From contig CM055107.1 in the NCBI GenBank assembly GCA_029204225.1, forward strand, positions 47,290,476 to 47,354,475: a DNA stretch of 64,000 nucleotides, given 5' to 3'. The notes under the pieces are model-generated. The model was not told the origin of the DNA and did no database searches. It was given only the letters and a program-made list of their open reading frames with translations. Made by a program: the position numbers and the translations under genes. Shown in pieces: positions 1 through 11,761 of this stretch. Position 1 is the first letter of the stretch, and every line of letters begins with the position of its first letter. This DNA comes from Diphasiastrum complanatum. Lineage: Eukaryota > Streptophyta > Lycopodiopsida > Lycopodiales > Lycopodiaceae.

Positions 1-319
1 ACACATTTGGTTTGGTCAAGAGATTGCTTGGTTGATCCAAAATCACAGTTGAATGCTTACCAATCTCATCTATATGTGATGTAGGCACTGTTTTGAGATC
101 TTATCCATTTTGTTTCATGCAATATTATTGTATTTGAGTCAAATTTGGTTTCTTAGTGTACTTCACACGTGCTAAGAGTGTTTTATCCTAACTTTGCCCA
201 TACTCCATCATTTGATGTGAAATAGATCTTGTTTTAGAGAGATTTGTGTAGCTAGTGAGAATAAATTCACAAATAGTCGCAAGATCTTTCATAGGAGGAG
301 ATAGTCCTCCATTATTTTG
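1..319 (+). other. Untranslated leader upstream of Copia gag
   Basis: No open frame of note. The stretch sits directly before a Copia gag and resembles the leader between primer site and gag. The 5' LTR and primer site would lie outside the window to the left. It carries one CACACGTG box near 164-171, a motif repeated in several LTRs of this window. Assignment is by position only. Confidence 0.4.
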
Positions 320-1110
320 TTGGAACCAAGTGAAAAATTGTCCACTTCAAACTATTCAATTTGGAAAATGTGAATGGAGTCCATCTTGATCCTTCAAGAC
401 GTGATGGACATAGTTCTTGGCCTTGAAGAAGAACCACAAGTTCTTCAAGAGGTTCAAAAATACAAAAAGAGAGCTAGGATGGCTCTCCACTACATTAAGA
501 TGAATGTCTCTAATGAGATATTGAGGGAGATAGGTACTTGTACAACAGCCAAAGAAGCTTGGGATTGTCTCAAGACCATCTATGAGGCTAAGAATACCTC
601 TAGGCTTCTCACTCTTAGGAATCAAATCTTTCAAAGTAGCCAAAAGAGTGATGAGAGTGCATCTAGTTATGTTCTGAGAGTAAAAGATATTCATAGAGAA
701 CTTGCTTGTATTGGTGATTCCATCAATCAAAATGAGCTAGTGCAAGTCATTCTTAATGGCTTGAGAAGTGAATTTGATAACCTTTTCCAATCCTATGCCA
801 TTAAGGAGGAGCTACCAAGTTTGGAGACTCTCCAAAGTGTGCTAATTTCATAAGAATCAAGATTAGAGTACAAGCTCTTGAGGATGGACAAGACTTCTCT
901 CACTCATAATGATGGCAAAGCTCTCTTTGCCAAGGATAAGCACAAAGGGAGGAGCAAGAACCAACATCAACAATCCTCAAGCAAAGACAAAGTCAAATCC
1001 ACAGACAAAGATGAGGAGGAAGATGATTCCTCTAATGCTTCATCATCCAAGCTCAAGAAGAAGAAGATCAAGTGTGTGTTATTGTGGCAAGAAAGGCCAT
1101 TATGCCACCA
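320..1110 (+). pseudogene. Copia copy A: gag (UBN2-type capsid plus zinc knuckle), broken
   Basis: This is the structural capsid protein of a Ty1/Copia LTR retrotransposon, which packages element RNA in cytoplasmic particles. The N-terminal SNYSIWK segment is followed by an in-frame TGA just before 374. The body runs 374-850 with the family signatures ALHYIKMNVSNE, TAKEAWDCLKTIYE and VILNGLRSEFDNL. A TAA at 851-853 interrupts it and the same frame resumes to about 1070. After a frameshift the CCHC zinc knuckle (CYCGKKGHYATNC) is read in another frame near 1075-1115. A lysine/serine-rich linker precedes the knuckle. Family membership is clear; at least two stops and one frameshift make it non-functional. 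Confidence 0.88.
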
Positions 1111-1115
1111 ATTGC

Positions 1116-1577
1116 TTCAAGAAGAAGAATCAACTCAAGCAAGCCAACATTACCAATGAGAAGGAAGACATTATTGCAAGTGATGGAGAGGGATCTCTTA
1201 TGGTCTCTAGTTTCTCATCTACTCCTTTCAAGAAGGACGGCCTATTGTATATTGATAGTGGAGTCTCTTCACATATGTGTAGCTCCAAGGACTCTTTCTC
1301 TTCTATTGCACCTTATGATGGAGTCAAGAAATCAATATACACTGCAAATGATCTTGAATGTCCTATTGAAGGCATAGGGAACATTCCCTTGAAGCTTGCA
1401 TCCTCTAAAGTTCTTTCTCTCTCTAAAGCTCTTTATGTACCTAAGCTTACTAAGAATCTTATTAGTGTTGGCCAATTGCTTGATAATGGCCTTGATGTAA
1501 AATTCAATGTTGATACTTGCACTACCAAGAAGAATGATGAGATACTTGCATTAGGATCTAGATTTGGAGGATCCAAA
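1116..1577 (+). pseudogene. Copia copy A: aspartic protease
   Basis: Retroviral-type aspartic protease that would cleave the Gag-Pol polyprotein. The active-site stretch reads YIDSGVSSHM, with valine where Copia proteases usually have alanine or threonine (DSG-A/T). It is followed by the usual ALYVPKLTKNLISVGQLLDNG segment that leads toward integrase. The frame continues from the zinc knuckle and closes with a TGA at 1578-1580, although the polyprotein should read on. The DSG triad is present, so the domain could fold, but the upstream gag frame is broken. Confidence 0.85.
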
Positions 1578-1580
1578 TGA

Positions 1581-2570
1581 GTATTGAATGCTTGTAATGT
1601 TGCTCTTGTGAACAAGATCTCTATGGAGGAATTATGGCATAGGAGGTTGGGACATCCCAACTACAAATCCATGCTCTCTGTGATCAAAGAGGCCAAAGCT
1701 ATTGGCTTGCCAAAGTCATTCTCCAAGAAGATCAAGCCTTGTGAGGCTTGTGCTATTGCTAAATCTCACAAAAAGCCATTTACAAGATCTTCTATCAAAA
1801 GCAAGCATCCTTTGGAGTTTATCCACTCGGATGTGCATTTCTCATCAACTATAAGCAAGGGAGGAGCCACTTGTTTTGTTACTTTCATTGATGATTTCAC
1901 AAGATTCACTTGGATATATCTTCTTGCTTCTAAATCTATGGTGTTTGATCATTTCCTTATTTTCAAAGCTTATGTAGAGAAGCAATTCTCATTCAAGATT
2001 AAAGCTCTTAGAAGTGATGGAGGTGGTGAATATATCTCCAATAAATTTCATGATTTTTGTGAGCTTGAAGGCATCAAAAGAGAGTTCTCTTGTGCCTACT
2101 CTCCATCTCAAAATGGAGTGGCCGAGAGAAAGAATAGATCTCTATGTGAATGTGCAAATCTATGAGAATCGAGGCATCTTTGCCCAAAGATTTTTGGGGA
2201 GAAGCCATTAACTGTGCAAATTATCTTTGCAATAGGCTCCCACATATAGCTCTTGGAGGAAAGTCACCATATGAAATCTTATATTTGAAGAAGCCTAAGG
2301 TTGATCACCTTAGAGTTTTTGGATGCATATGCTTTGCCCATATTCCCTTGGAAACAAGGAAGAAGGAAGATCCTAGTGCATGCAAAGGGATCATGGTTGG
2401 ATACTCATCCACCAAGAAGGCCTATAGAGTCTTTGTACTCTCTACTTCTCAAGTTATTGAAAGTAGAGATGTTGTCTTTCATGAAGATCAACACTCATCT
2501 TTTGAAGAGGCCGAGATCAAGAAGTCTATGGATGCATCACCAATTATTGATTTTGAAGACAATCATGATG
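1581..2570 (+). pseudogene. Copia copy A: GAG-pre-integrase and integrase
   Basis: Integrase inserts the cDNA copy into chromosomal DNA. The HHCC zinc-binding module is visible (ELWHRRLGHPN, then CEACAIAKSHKKPF). The DDE core follows: HSDVHFSS, FIDDFTRFTWIYLL, ALRSDGGGEYISNKF and QNGVAERKNRSLCECA. The frame breaks near 2160 and continues in another frame with the conserved FWGEAINCANYLCNRLP and HLRVFGCICFAHIP segments. The C-terminal linker to RT follows (SPRRSMRDRSEPKRL near 2610). Catalytic residues look retained. One frameshift inside the core makes it a pseudogene. Confidence 0.88.
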
Positions 2571-2734
2571 TGATGGGGTCGATATTTGAAGAAGACTCTC
2601 CTCGGATTTTCTCACCAAGAAGATCCATGAGAGATAGATCCGAGCCTAAGAGGCTCTCATATGTTGACAAAGGCAAACAAGTGGATCTTGATTCCACTAA
2701 TTATGTTTTTTATGTCTCTCATGAAGAGCCAAAG

Positions 2735-3515
2735 AATGTACAAGAGCCACTCAATACCAAGGAGTGGTATGATGCCATGAAGCAAGAGTATGATGCATTG
2801 ATCACCAACAATACTTGGGAGCTTGTGGATCCTCCATCCAACAAGCATGTGATTGGTTGCAAGTGGGTATTTTGGATCAAGTTCAATCATGATGGCACCA
2901 TCAACAAGTATAAAGCAAGATTATGTGCCAAAGGATTTGCTCAAATCCATGGCCTTGATTATGAGGAGACCTTTGCACCCGTTGCAAAGATGGTGACAAT
3001 AAGAATTCTTATTTCTCTTGCTTGTTTCTTTAAGTGGAAGGTGTTCCAATTAGATGTATCCAATGCTTTTCTAAATGGTTATCTTGAGGAGGAGATCTAT
3101 ATGGAACAACCTCAAGGATTCATCAAGGATGAGTCCAAAGTGTGCTTGCTCTTCAAAAGTCTTTATGGACTCAAGTAAGCACCAAGATCATGGTATTCAA
3201 GACTTAATTCTTTTCTTATCTCACTAGGATTTACTCTTAGTGACTATGATTCTTCCATGTATCTAAAGTTTGTTGATAACAATATTGTCATTCTTCTAAT
3301 TTGTGTTGATGACATTATTCTTTGTGGAAGTTGTATCAAGCTAGTTGATAAAACTAAGCTAGCACTTGAATGTGAGCTTAAAATGCAATATCTAGGAGAG
3401 ATACATTACATCCTAGTCCTAGAAATTGATTTTTATGAAAATCATGTCTTTATATGCCAATCTAGATATGCTCACTCTATGTTGAAAATTTTTCATATGG
3501 AAAATTCTGCTGAAT
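2735..3515 (+). pseudogene. Copia copy A: reverse transcriptase, truncated
   Basis: RVT_2-type reverse transcriptase copying element RNA into cDNA. The start is the typical NTWELVDPPSNKHVIGCKWVF. Then come YKARLCAKGFAQIHGLDYEETFAPVAKM, FQLDVSNAFLNGYLEEEIYMEQPQGF and SLYGLK. A TAA at 3176-3178 replaces the glutamine codon normally found at this site, and the same frame resumes. The YVDD catalytic box reads CVDD: both aspartates are kept but tyrosine is replaced by cysteine. Homology ends near 3515 after the SRYAHSMLK segment, so the whole RNase H domain is missing at the junction with the opposing copy. Confidence 0.87.
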
Positions 3516-3690
3516 TAACACGTGTGGGACGGCCTACACATGTACTTTTGATCTCCTAAGCCCAATAATACCATTAAGATCAGACTAGCATTGGTTGACA
3601 ATAGGAAAGCTGATCATTCAAAAAATATTATTGTGTTACAAACAACAAAACATAAGACTAAGCATCATAAATGCCTCAACTCGGCCAGAG
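3516..3690. other. Junction between two tail-to-tail Copia copies
   Basis: About 175 bp that belongs to neither pol copy. It begins beside a CACGTGTG box (3518-3526). The plus copy is cut before RNase H, and the minus copy is cut after the RNase H CDN motif, so material from both 3' ends is missing here. I see no LTR, polypurine tract or target-site duplication inside it. Confidence 0.5.
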
Positions 3691-4273
3691 AGAGAAAATA
3701 GGAAGTACAAAACAATATGTTGTCACATTTGATCAAGGGAAGATCATCCTCTTTTATGCACTTTAGCTCCATGATTAACCTCTTGATCCAAAGCACCTCT
3801 TTAGTTGTTGTAGTAAGTGCTTTGTACTCGGCCTCGCAAGATGATAGAGATATGGTATATTGCTTCTTTGAAAGCCAAGACACAAGATTGCCTCCAAGAA
3901 AAATAGTATATGCATTAATGGACTTTCGATCCATTTTATCACTTGCAAAATCGGAATCCGAATAGCCAACAATGGTTAGATCTTCATTCTTGTACAATAA
4001 GCCATAATCTTGAGTAGAAGATACATATCTTAGAACTCTTTTGGCCATCTTCCAATGTTGGATCTTGGGATCTTTCATAAATTGACTCAATTCGTGCACA
4101 CAATAGCTCAAATTGGGTCTAGTGATAGTAAGCCAAATTAAAGAGCCTATAAGACTCCTATAAAGTGTGATGTCCTCGAAGGATCTTTCATCACCTTTAA
4201 TAGGATCTTTTACATGTTGCTCCATGGAAGTATCTATGCCTTTACAATTTTGCATATTGAATTTTCTCAACAT
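3690..4273 (-). pseudogene. Copia copy A': RNase H, C-terminally truncated
   Basis: RNase H removes the RNA strand during reverse transcription. Read on the minus strand it begins MLRKFNMQNCKG and passes the family landmarks YRSLIGSLIWLTITRPNLSY, MAKRVLRYVSST, VGYSDSDFASDKMDRKS, WLSKKQYTISLSSCEAEYKAL and KEVLWIKRLI. It diverges right after the CDN motif, so the C-terminal part (normally HARTKHI and beyond) is absent. It is offset by a frameshift from the reverse transcriptase at 4267-4926 that precedes it on the minus strand. Confidence 0.88.
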
Positions 4274-4926
4274 AGAAAAGACATATCTAGATTGACAAAT
4301 AAAAGATACTCATCATGAAAATCAATTTCAAGGCCCAAAATGTAATGGATCTCTCCTAGATCTTGCATTTTAAATTCTTTTCCTAATGCATCTTTGGTTT
4401 CTTGAACTAGCATCAAACAACTTCCACTAAGAATAATGTCATCTACATAGATTAGAAGAATGACAATATTACTACCATCAAACTTTAAGTACATAGAAGG
4501 ATCATAGTCACTAAGCACAAATCCCAATGAATGTAGAAAGTTGTTGAGTCTTGAATACCATGATCTAGGTGCTTGCTTCAAGCCATAAAGACTTCTAAAT
4601 ATTAAACACACCTTAGATTTATCCTTGATAAATCCTTGAGGCTGTTCCATGTATATCTCCTCCTCAAGATAAAAATTCAAAAAAGCATTGGAGACATCAA
4701 GTTGAAACAGTTTCCACTTAAAAAATAAGGCAAGAGAGATTATGATTCTTATTGTCACCATCTTTGCTATAGGAGCAAAGGTTTCTTCATAGTCAAGGCC
4801 ATATATTTGTGCAAAGCCTTTAGCACATAATCTTGCCTTGTACTTATTGATGGAGCCATCATGATTGTACTTGATCTTGAACACCCACTTGCATCCAATG
4901 ATATGCGTGTTAGGTGGTGGATCCAC
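4267..4926 (-). pseudogene. Copia copy A': reverse transcriptase
   Basis: Minus-strand RVT_2 reverse transcriptase of the same family as the plus copy at 2735-3515. It contains HIIGCKWVFKIKYNHDG, KARLCAKGFAQIYGLDYEE, FQLDVSNAFLNFYLEEEIYM, LYGLKQAPRSWYSRLNNF and the catalytic LIYVDDIILSGSC (YVDD intact). The open frame spans about 219 codons without a stop and is the best-preserved RT in the window. It starts just after a shortened linker to integrase, so part of the integrase C-terminus is deleted. A frameshift separates it from RNase H. Confidence 0.9.
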
Positions 4927-5800
4927 TAGCTCCCATGTGAAGGTGATAGATTTTGAGGTTGCTTGATCTCGGCCCCTCCAAGATTGAACTTTTCTTCTTC
5001 ATGAAAAACTACATCTCTACTATCAATTACTTTAGAAGTAGAGAGCATGTACATTCGATAGGCTTTCTTGTTGGATGAATATCCAACCATTACTCCTTTG
5101 CTTGCACAAGGATCATCCTTCTTTCTTGTTTCCAAGGGAATATGGACAAAGCAAATGCATCCAAATACTCTAAGGTGTTCAACCTTAGGTTTCTTCAAAT
5201 AGAGTGCTTCATATGGTGACTTTCCTCCAAGTGCAACATGAGGGAGTCGATTGCAAAGATAGTTTGAACAATTGATGGCCCCACCCCAAAAGTCTTTTGG
5301 CAAGGATGCCTCAATTCGAATGGTTTTGGCACATTCACACAGTGTTCTATTCTTTCTTTTAGCCACCCCATTTTGAGATAATGTATATGCACAAGAAAGC
5401 TCCCTTTTAATGCCTTCAAGCTCACAATAATCATGAAATTTATTGGAAGTGTACTCACCACCTCCATCACTTCTAAGAATCTAAAATTGCTTTTCAACTA
5501 GAGCTTTGAACTTTAGAAAATAGTCAAACACCATAGACTTTGAAGCTAGAAGATATACCCAAGTAAATCTAGTGAAATCATCAATGAAAGTTACAAAGCA
5601 AGTAGCACCACCCTTGCTCTTTGAAGATGAGAAGTGCACATTCGAGTGTATGAGCTCCAATGGATGTGTAGTCTTGATAGATGACTTTGAAAAAGGCTTC
5701 CTATGAGTCTTAGATATGGCACAAGCCTCACATGGCTTGAAATTCTTGGAGATAAGATTAGGCAAGCCAATAGCTTTGGCTTTCTGAGAAAAGCTTATTA
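4926..5800 (-). pseudogene. Copia copy A': integrase, 5'-truncated
   Basis: Minus-strand integrase. The upstream part (5765 to 5481) covers the zinc-module end (CEACAISKTHRKPF) and the first catalytic region (HSNVHFSS, FIDDFTRFTWVYLL). The aspartate usual in HSDV is asparagine here, a likely inactivating change. After a frame change near 5480 it continues KRKNRTLCECAKTIRIEASLPKDFWGGAINC and HLRVFGCICFVHIP. Homology stops near 5800, so protease and gag are missing. It resembles the plus-strand copy closely throughout. Confidence 0.87.
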
Positions 5801-6173
5801 GAGGAGAAATCTATTTGGAGCATGTCAACTCGTCCTCTTGTATTGTCAATCTACTCACTAAGCCTTTGAGCAAAAGTGCTTTCATCAAGCATAGATCTAA
5901 TCTTGGAGTTATATCAAGATCCATGTTTAAATCTTCATAGATAATTTTTTAGGAGGAGTGTGAAGGATTCAAAAAGATTATCTATGTTAGATATAGGGGT
6001 CTTATGTTTTTTATCAAGCATCTAGGTGTAGAATGTTGATAGGAACAAATTTAGCATAGATGGCAAATTATGCATTTCCACTTGTAATGCCACTATTGAG
6101 CCAAAATAGAGTAAGAGGCTAAACACTTGCTAATTAGAGTGTAAACAAGTGTAAAGTTTTTGTTTGATGAATT
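5801..6173. other. Unclassified AT-rich stretch
   Basis: Follows the truncated 5' side of the minus-strand Copia copy. I see no coding frame or LTR ends. It may be another element's leader or LTR. Confidence 0.3.
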
Positions 6174-6325
6174 CCAAGAGGTCCAATAGGATATAGAGGT
6201 GGAACCTTGTGAGGTCCAATAGGAAATTGAGGTGTGCTTGAATATAGTCCAATAGAATTAAGAGGTGCATAGATCAATGATCCAATAGGATCAAGAGGTG
6301 AAAAAATGTGGTCCAATCATAGTTA
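6174..6325. repeat. 33-bp tandem repeat containing CCAAT
   Basis: GTCCAAT or TCCAAT recurs at about 6181, 6214, 6247, 6280 and 6311, so the period is 33, 33, 33 and 31 bp. Each unit has GGTCCAATAGGA, a short AT stretch and GAGGTG. The period is a multiple of three, and the minus strand (6134-6316) is open for 60 codons with an 11-residue repeat of form PLxPIG. I do not regard that frame as a proven gene. Confidence 0.75.
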
Positions 6326-6559
6326 AGCATAGTGGTAGCTCGTGGACCTACTAGTATCATTGTACTCATTTTGAAATCAATTGATTTGGTGATTTCATGG
6401 ATTTTGTGAGTTTTTGGATTTCTAGCTTTCTCTCTCTACCCGAGAGCTCTTGATGCATTTTCTCTCTCTACCGAGGAGAGCAGCTTGTTTTTACTTAGAT
6501 TATTTTTTGAATACTTCCCACACGTGTGAGTGAGAGTTGGAAGTGATTGAATGCATGTA

Positions 6560-7311
6560 GTAGTGTGTTTTTGCCATAGGATTCAAGATTGATCTTGAAT
6601 CTCAATCTAGTCTTGATCTTGGTGCATCTACACACCTTAGGAGATCACAAGTACATGTAGTGGACAGTCCACACATGTGAAAATCAACATTGATGACCTA
6701 TTTTAGGGTACTGACTTTAATGTTAGGTAACATACAATTGAAGAGTAAAATTTGATGATGAAAAATCAAGTTTTTGCACTTCCTTCAACATTGTCTTTGA
6801 GTGGCGAGTTGTAGCATTGATCTTTGAGTGTTCTTATGCATTTGTGGCATTTATTGGAAGATACTAAATTGGATTATAGTTCAAGAAATCTTTTTGTACT
6901 TTTACCTCAATAATTTCATCAAATCTATCTGCCTAAAGTGGAGCTAAATGTCAAGATAAACTAGTTTTCATAACTAGTCTTGATTCTAGTTTCTAGTTTG
7001 GATCTAGATCATTGATTGGTGCATTCTCCATCACTTTTAGGATTGATTAGGATCCATGTTGCTATAAAATTTGTCAAGGTTGTTATTGTACTTGGATGTT
7101 TGCCTCACATAGTGCCTCATCCGTTTCCAATGAAATTGCACCATCTTGAAAAAGCCAGAAATTACAAGACTTGTTGTTTTATCTACATGGTTCTTGATAT
7201 TATGCATGAGCCTGTCTATGCCTACTCTTCACACGTGGAAATAGGCTCCATATGTGTGGGTTTACATATGTACAACAATATTTGGCCTAGATGAAGCATT
7301 TTTCACAATTG
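6560..7311 (-). mobile_element. LTR-like block, minus orientation
   Basis: Resembles the LTRs at 18711-19493 and 30012-30799. Read on the minus strand it starts TGTGAAAAATGC (at 7311). It then has TTGTACATA, a CACACATATGG box, GGAGCCTATT and a CACGTGTG box, in the same order as the other two LTRs. A second CACACATGTG lies at 6670-6679. The left boundary near 6560 is a guess; no target duplication was found. It is probably a solo LTR. Confidence 0.5.
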
Positions 7312-7419
7312 TAGAGTATTTCATTTACCCTTATTCGGGCCTACTATTACATCAGACTTTTTCTATATGCCTTTGATAAGAATATATCCTTGTAGAATTC
7401 CACTTTCATATCATTATAA

Positions 7420-7720
7420 AAAATATGTGACATTGATAATTCATCCTTCACCAAACTCAAAATGTAAAGTGCTTTATGAAATACACCTTCCTCACCATGA
7501 TCAAGTTGGATTGTCATGCATACATGTTCTTTGATATCCTATGTGTTGTTATCTCGTAGCACTGACCTACAGTTGACATCTTTATTCACATAGGATGAAA
7601 AACATTCTCTATGTAATTTCAAGTGTGACAAATCTCTCGAGTTAGCATACCAATCATATTTATTGGGATTAAAAATTTTTGTCATCAAGGTGTATGAATC
7701 ACTTTCCTCCTTTCCTTTAT
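7420..7720 (-). pseudogene. Copia protease remnant
   Basis: The minus strand reads a decayed Copia protease. NPNKYDWYANS stands where WYxDSG is expected, followed by SHLKLHRECFSSYV, then MTIQLDHGEEGVFHKALYILSL, matching the LYxPSL landmark before integrase. The catalytic aspartate and glycine of DSG are lost. Stops are present. No convincing gag or integrase flanks were found. Recognition rests on spaced motifs, so confidence is moderate. Confidence 0.5.
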
Positions 7721-8006
7721 CTTCATCTATAGTGGAAATTGGTTATTGTACTAATTTGGCACTAGGGTGAAATCCCCTTGCTTCTATTGCTCCATGCAAA
7801 TCGTTTGATGTTGCATTTTTGGCCCTAAAGGATTTTTTGATTTGGAACCAAACACCTTGAATAGAATGTCCAAATATTTAGAGTCATTGCTTTCAATCTC
7901 AACATTTTACTTAGATGCCATGTTTTTTGTCCTTGATTGAACCAGTTGACCAACTCTAACTATAGGTTAGAGAACTTCAATTGGACTTTAGGGGCCTTAT
8001 GGACTC

Positions 8007-8459
8007 TGTTAGTCAATTTTAAGTTGTAACAAGATATTGGATCCAAGAATGACTTTGAATAATGAAAGATGGGGTTAACTTAGAGTGGAGGAACTTGGAA
8101 TATGCTGAGGGTTGTAGGAATACAAAAAGTACAAGGTAGGGGATAAGTTCTCACTTTGTAAGTATATATAGGGCACCCTAAGGCATATAATTATGGTTAT
8201 GGTTATCATTGATTTCCTCTTGTTCTAGTTGAGAGTTAGAATCTACTATGTGGTTCGGCTTACTTCCTTGTGGGAGGGCTATGGTGGTATGAGATGCCAC
8301 TACTAGGATCCTAATAGTGAATCATGTGCTGTCTAACTAAATGTATTACATAGGTGTGAGTGGGTGATACATCCATCCTTGGTTAAGTGGGAGGTTTGTC
8401 CTATGACTAGCTTATGGGTGGTCGTTGATTATAGTTAGAACATCAAGGAACCTTTATAG
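8007..8459 (+). mobile_element. Probable 5' LTR followed by primer site
   Basis: Starts TGTTAGTCAA near 8007 and runs to a primer-binding-like site at 8460. The promoter-like segment lies before a GC-richer end. The internal region after the primer site is lost: at about 8480 the sequence changes to a gag on the opposite strand. The left boundary is inferred only from the TGTTAG start. Confidence 0.4.
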
Positions 8460-9274
8460 TGGTATCAAAGCCAAAGTTTGTGCTCATTACTATGAAATTG
8501 CACCAAAGCACTCTTCCAATGGCCCTTTTACCACAATGGAAGCACTTGCCTTTTCTTCTTGGTCTTACTGGAAGATCCCTCATCCTCCTGAGACTTGGCA
8601 AATTGCTGTTTAGACTTCTTCTTGCCCTTGCCCTTGCCTTGTTTTTGGTGTGTTGCAAGTGCCTGATCATCAGTATTTTGACGTCTAGCTTTCACCATTT
8701 CTCTCCGTTGCTCTTCTTGCATCAAGATTCCTGTGAACTCGTCAAAAGTTGGCAATCTTTCTCTTGATGCTATTCCGCTCACAAACATCTGATAGGGTTC
8801 TGCAATGCCGCACAATGCATTGTGTACCAGCTTCACATCACGTATGTGCTCACCAATAGAATACAGTTCATCCCTCATTGTCTTGATTCTAGTCATGTAC
8901 GTCTGAATGTGCTCTCCTTGTTCCATTCGGACACTATTCAGCTTTAACTTTAGAAACATGATTCTTGACGGATTTGACGTCTCGCACTGCTCCTTTATCA
9001 CATTCGATGCCTATCTGGGTGTTACAAGATCACAAATGTGGGTAATGATGTGATCCTTCACTGACAAGTTAATGAAGGTCAAAGCTTTCCTCATCTTTTT
9101 GTCGAACACTTTGATATCCACTTCATTTGGTGGCCTTCTCTCATCACCTGTGACGACTTCCCACACGTCTTTCTCCATCAATATGTTTTTCATTTTGAAT
9201 TTCCACACTGCATAGTTGGAAATCCCGTCCAATTTGCTACTTTCACTCAAAATGGACTCTCCCATGTTTGCCAT
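8443..9274 (-). pseudogene. Copia gag of a second lineage
   Basis: Minus-strand gag starting MANMGESILSESSKLDG, followed by ISNYAVWKFKMKNILMEKD, FDKKMRKALTFINLSVKDH and, after one in-frame TAG near 9005-9010, MFLKLKLNSVRMEQGEHIQTY, IRDVKLVHNALCG and a lysine-rich GKGKGKKKSKQQ linker. A partial zinc knuckle (CFHCGK) is read in a shifted frame near 8560, where the sequence abuts the LTR at 8007-8459. The UBN2 gag identity is clear. Its protease and pol are absent. It is a different lineage from the gag at 320-1110. Confidence 0.82.
8460..8472 (+). promoter_or_regulatory. tRNA-Met primer-binding site (degenerate)
   Basis: TGGTATCAAAGCC matches the initiator tRNA-Met 3' end complement used by plant Copia elements (consensus TGGTATCAGAGC) with one change. 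Confidence 0.55.
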
Positions 9275-9279
9275 CGCAA

Positions 9280-9987
<708 letters not shown>

Positions 9988-10059
9988 ACAAATTTAGTCT
10001 CAAAATTTTGCAAGAGTCTCAAATTTTCTAAAACTATCTTACTCAATCAATTAGTTGCA

Positions 10060-11470
10060 GCAGGTTTGCCAATATTAGACGAAGATGCTAACATGTCTCT
10101 TTTGTCCAGTCTTCCTCCCTCTTACGACAATCTTCTCAACACATGACTTCATGTAAGTCCTTATTCAAAGACCTCACACTAGCAGATTGAAAGAATGTCT
10201 ACTTCGGTAACTCAAGTACACTGCAGATTGAAGGCAAAGGATCTATTCACTTTTATCTTCGAAAGTGTAGATTGACCTTGCTCAAGGATGTACTATACGT
10301 ACCCAACTGACCAAAAATTTATTGTCAGTCAGCAAGCTCACTGATCAGGGCTGCCAATCCTTGTTCAACTCAAAGCGATATATCATTTTGGACAAGAACA
10401 ATAAAGAAATCTTCTCTGGAAATAGAGAAGGTAATTTGCGCATTTTGGGTCACGAATATGCACTTTGTGCTAATGTGAATACTTCAAATGCCCAATTATG
10501 GCATCAAAGATTAGGACACTTAAACATGAGATCAATCTTGTATATGCATCATAATAGCATGGTCAAGGATTTATACTTTAATGCTGCCTCTATTGACGTT
10601 TGACATGTCTGTGAGATGTGCCTACTAGGCAAACAGCCTAGATCAAGATTCCCGAGGGGACAAGCCACTAGAGCTGAGTCCATTCTAGAATTGATACATA
10701 ATGATATGTGTGGCCCTATGACTACTCTCCCTCTCTGGGCTCATCACTATATTTTATTACTTTATCGATGATTATTTGAGATTTTTAAGTATTATGTTCA
10801 TTAAGAACAAATATGGGGCATTCATCTGTTTCAAAGACTTCAAATAGTTCGTTGAGACATAGATTGGTCAACGACTCAAGACCCTTCATACAGACAATGG
10901 TGGAGAGCTTTTGTTAGATGAAATGTCCAACTATCTAGTATCATTTGGCATTCATCATCAATTTACCGCCAGCTACACACCATAGCAGAATGGAGTAGCC
11001 AAAAGGAAGAATTGAACATTACTAAATACAACACGATCAATGATGTCAAACGCTCAGCTCACCAAGAATTTTTGGGCTGAAGCTATTTCAACCGCTTGCT
11101 ATCTGCAAAACTATTTAGATACCAAAGCAATCGACTCAAAGACTTCTTTCGAAGCTTCTAAGACTAGAAACTGAGTTAAAAGCACCTTGGAGTGTTTGGT
11201 TATCTTTGTTATGTACACATTCCCTCTGATCTGAAAAAGAGACTTGATTTTGTCAGCTACAAGAGTATCTTCATTGGATACTTGACATCACACAAAGCAT
11301 ATCAAATTTTAGATGTCGAGTCAATGCCTTGTGTTATAATGGAAATACATAGGATGCTTTGACATTACTTACTTATTCTGACTCTGATTGGGCTGGAAAT
11401 GTGCACACAAGAAAATCCACATTTGGCTATCTTTGCTTTCTAACAAGAGGACCCATTTCATAGAATAGTT
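10060..11470 (+). pseudogene. Tnt1-like Copia pol, heavily decayed
   Basis: The plus strand carries a gag tail (DEDANMSLLSSLPPSYDNLL near 10080). Protease flank LLKDVLYVP lies near 10280 and SVSKLTDQGC near 10322. The pre-integrase module LWHQRLGHLNMRS is near 10495 and CEMCLLGKQPRSRF near 10615. Integrase core follows: IHNDMCGPM, FIDDYLRF, LHTDNGGELL and QNGVAKRKN, between 10690 and 11010, then NFWAEAISTACYLQN. Most of RT is deleted between about 11170 and 11340. An RNase H piece (YSDSDWAGNVHTRKSTFGYL) remains at 11370-11430. Stops and frameshifts are frequent. It is a third Copia lineage, older than copies A and A'. Confidence 0.83.
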
Positions 11471-11488
11471 GAAAGCATTTGTCCTCCA

Positions 11489-11683
11489 TGTGAGAAAAGT
11501 GGATCTTGAATGGATCCCAACTCTCAGAATACTTGGCTAAGATCTTTGCACAACAAGCTACAAAAGCTAGAAATGGCAAAGCATCCTAATGCTACCTTTG
11601 ATACACATTAACTTGACAAAGCATTCAAGAGACAAAAGAAGCTAATAAAAGGTACTGATGGTAGCCAAAAACAACAGCATACC
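11489..11683 (-). mobile_element. Inverted LTR tail fragment (element B family)
   Basis: The reverse complement closely matches the last roughly 195 bp of element B's 5' LTR (12348-12544), including the terminal TTTTCTCACA. Here it starts at the LTR end, and the three bases of a primer site (CCA on the plus strand) remain at 11486-11488. It is therefore the 3' part of a minus-oriented LTR. Confidence 0.75.
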
Positions 11684-11702
11684 AGCGGGTTGCAGTGATG
11701 TT

Positions 11703-11703
<1 letters not shown>

Positions 11704-11758
<55 letters not shown>
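11704..11758. repeat. (AG)n microsatellite
   Basis: About 27 uninterrupted AG dinucleotides between the inverted LTR fragment and element B. Confidence 0.97.

Positions 11759-11761
<3 letters not shown>

Noticed and set aside
3717-3965. Plus-strand frame opposite the RNase H
   Set aside because: Shadow of the minus-strand Copia RNase H.
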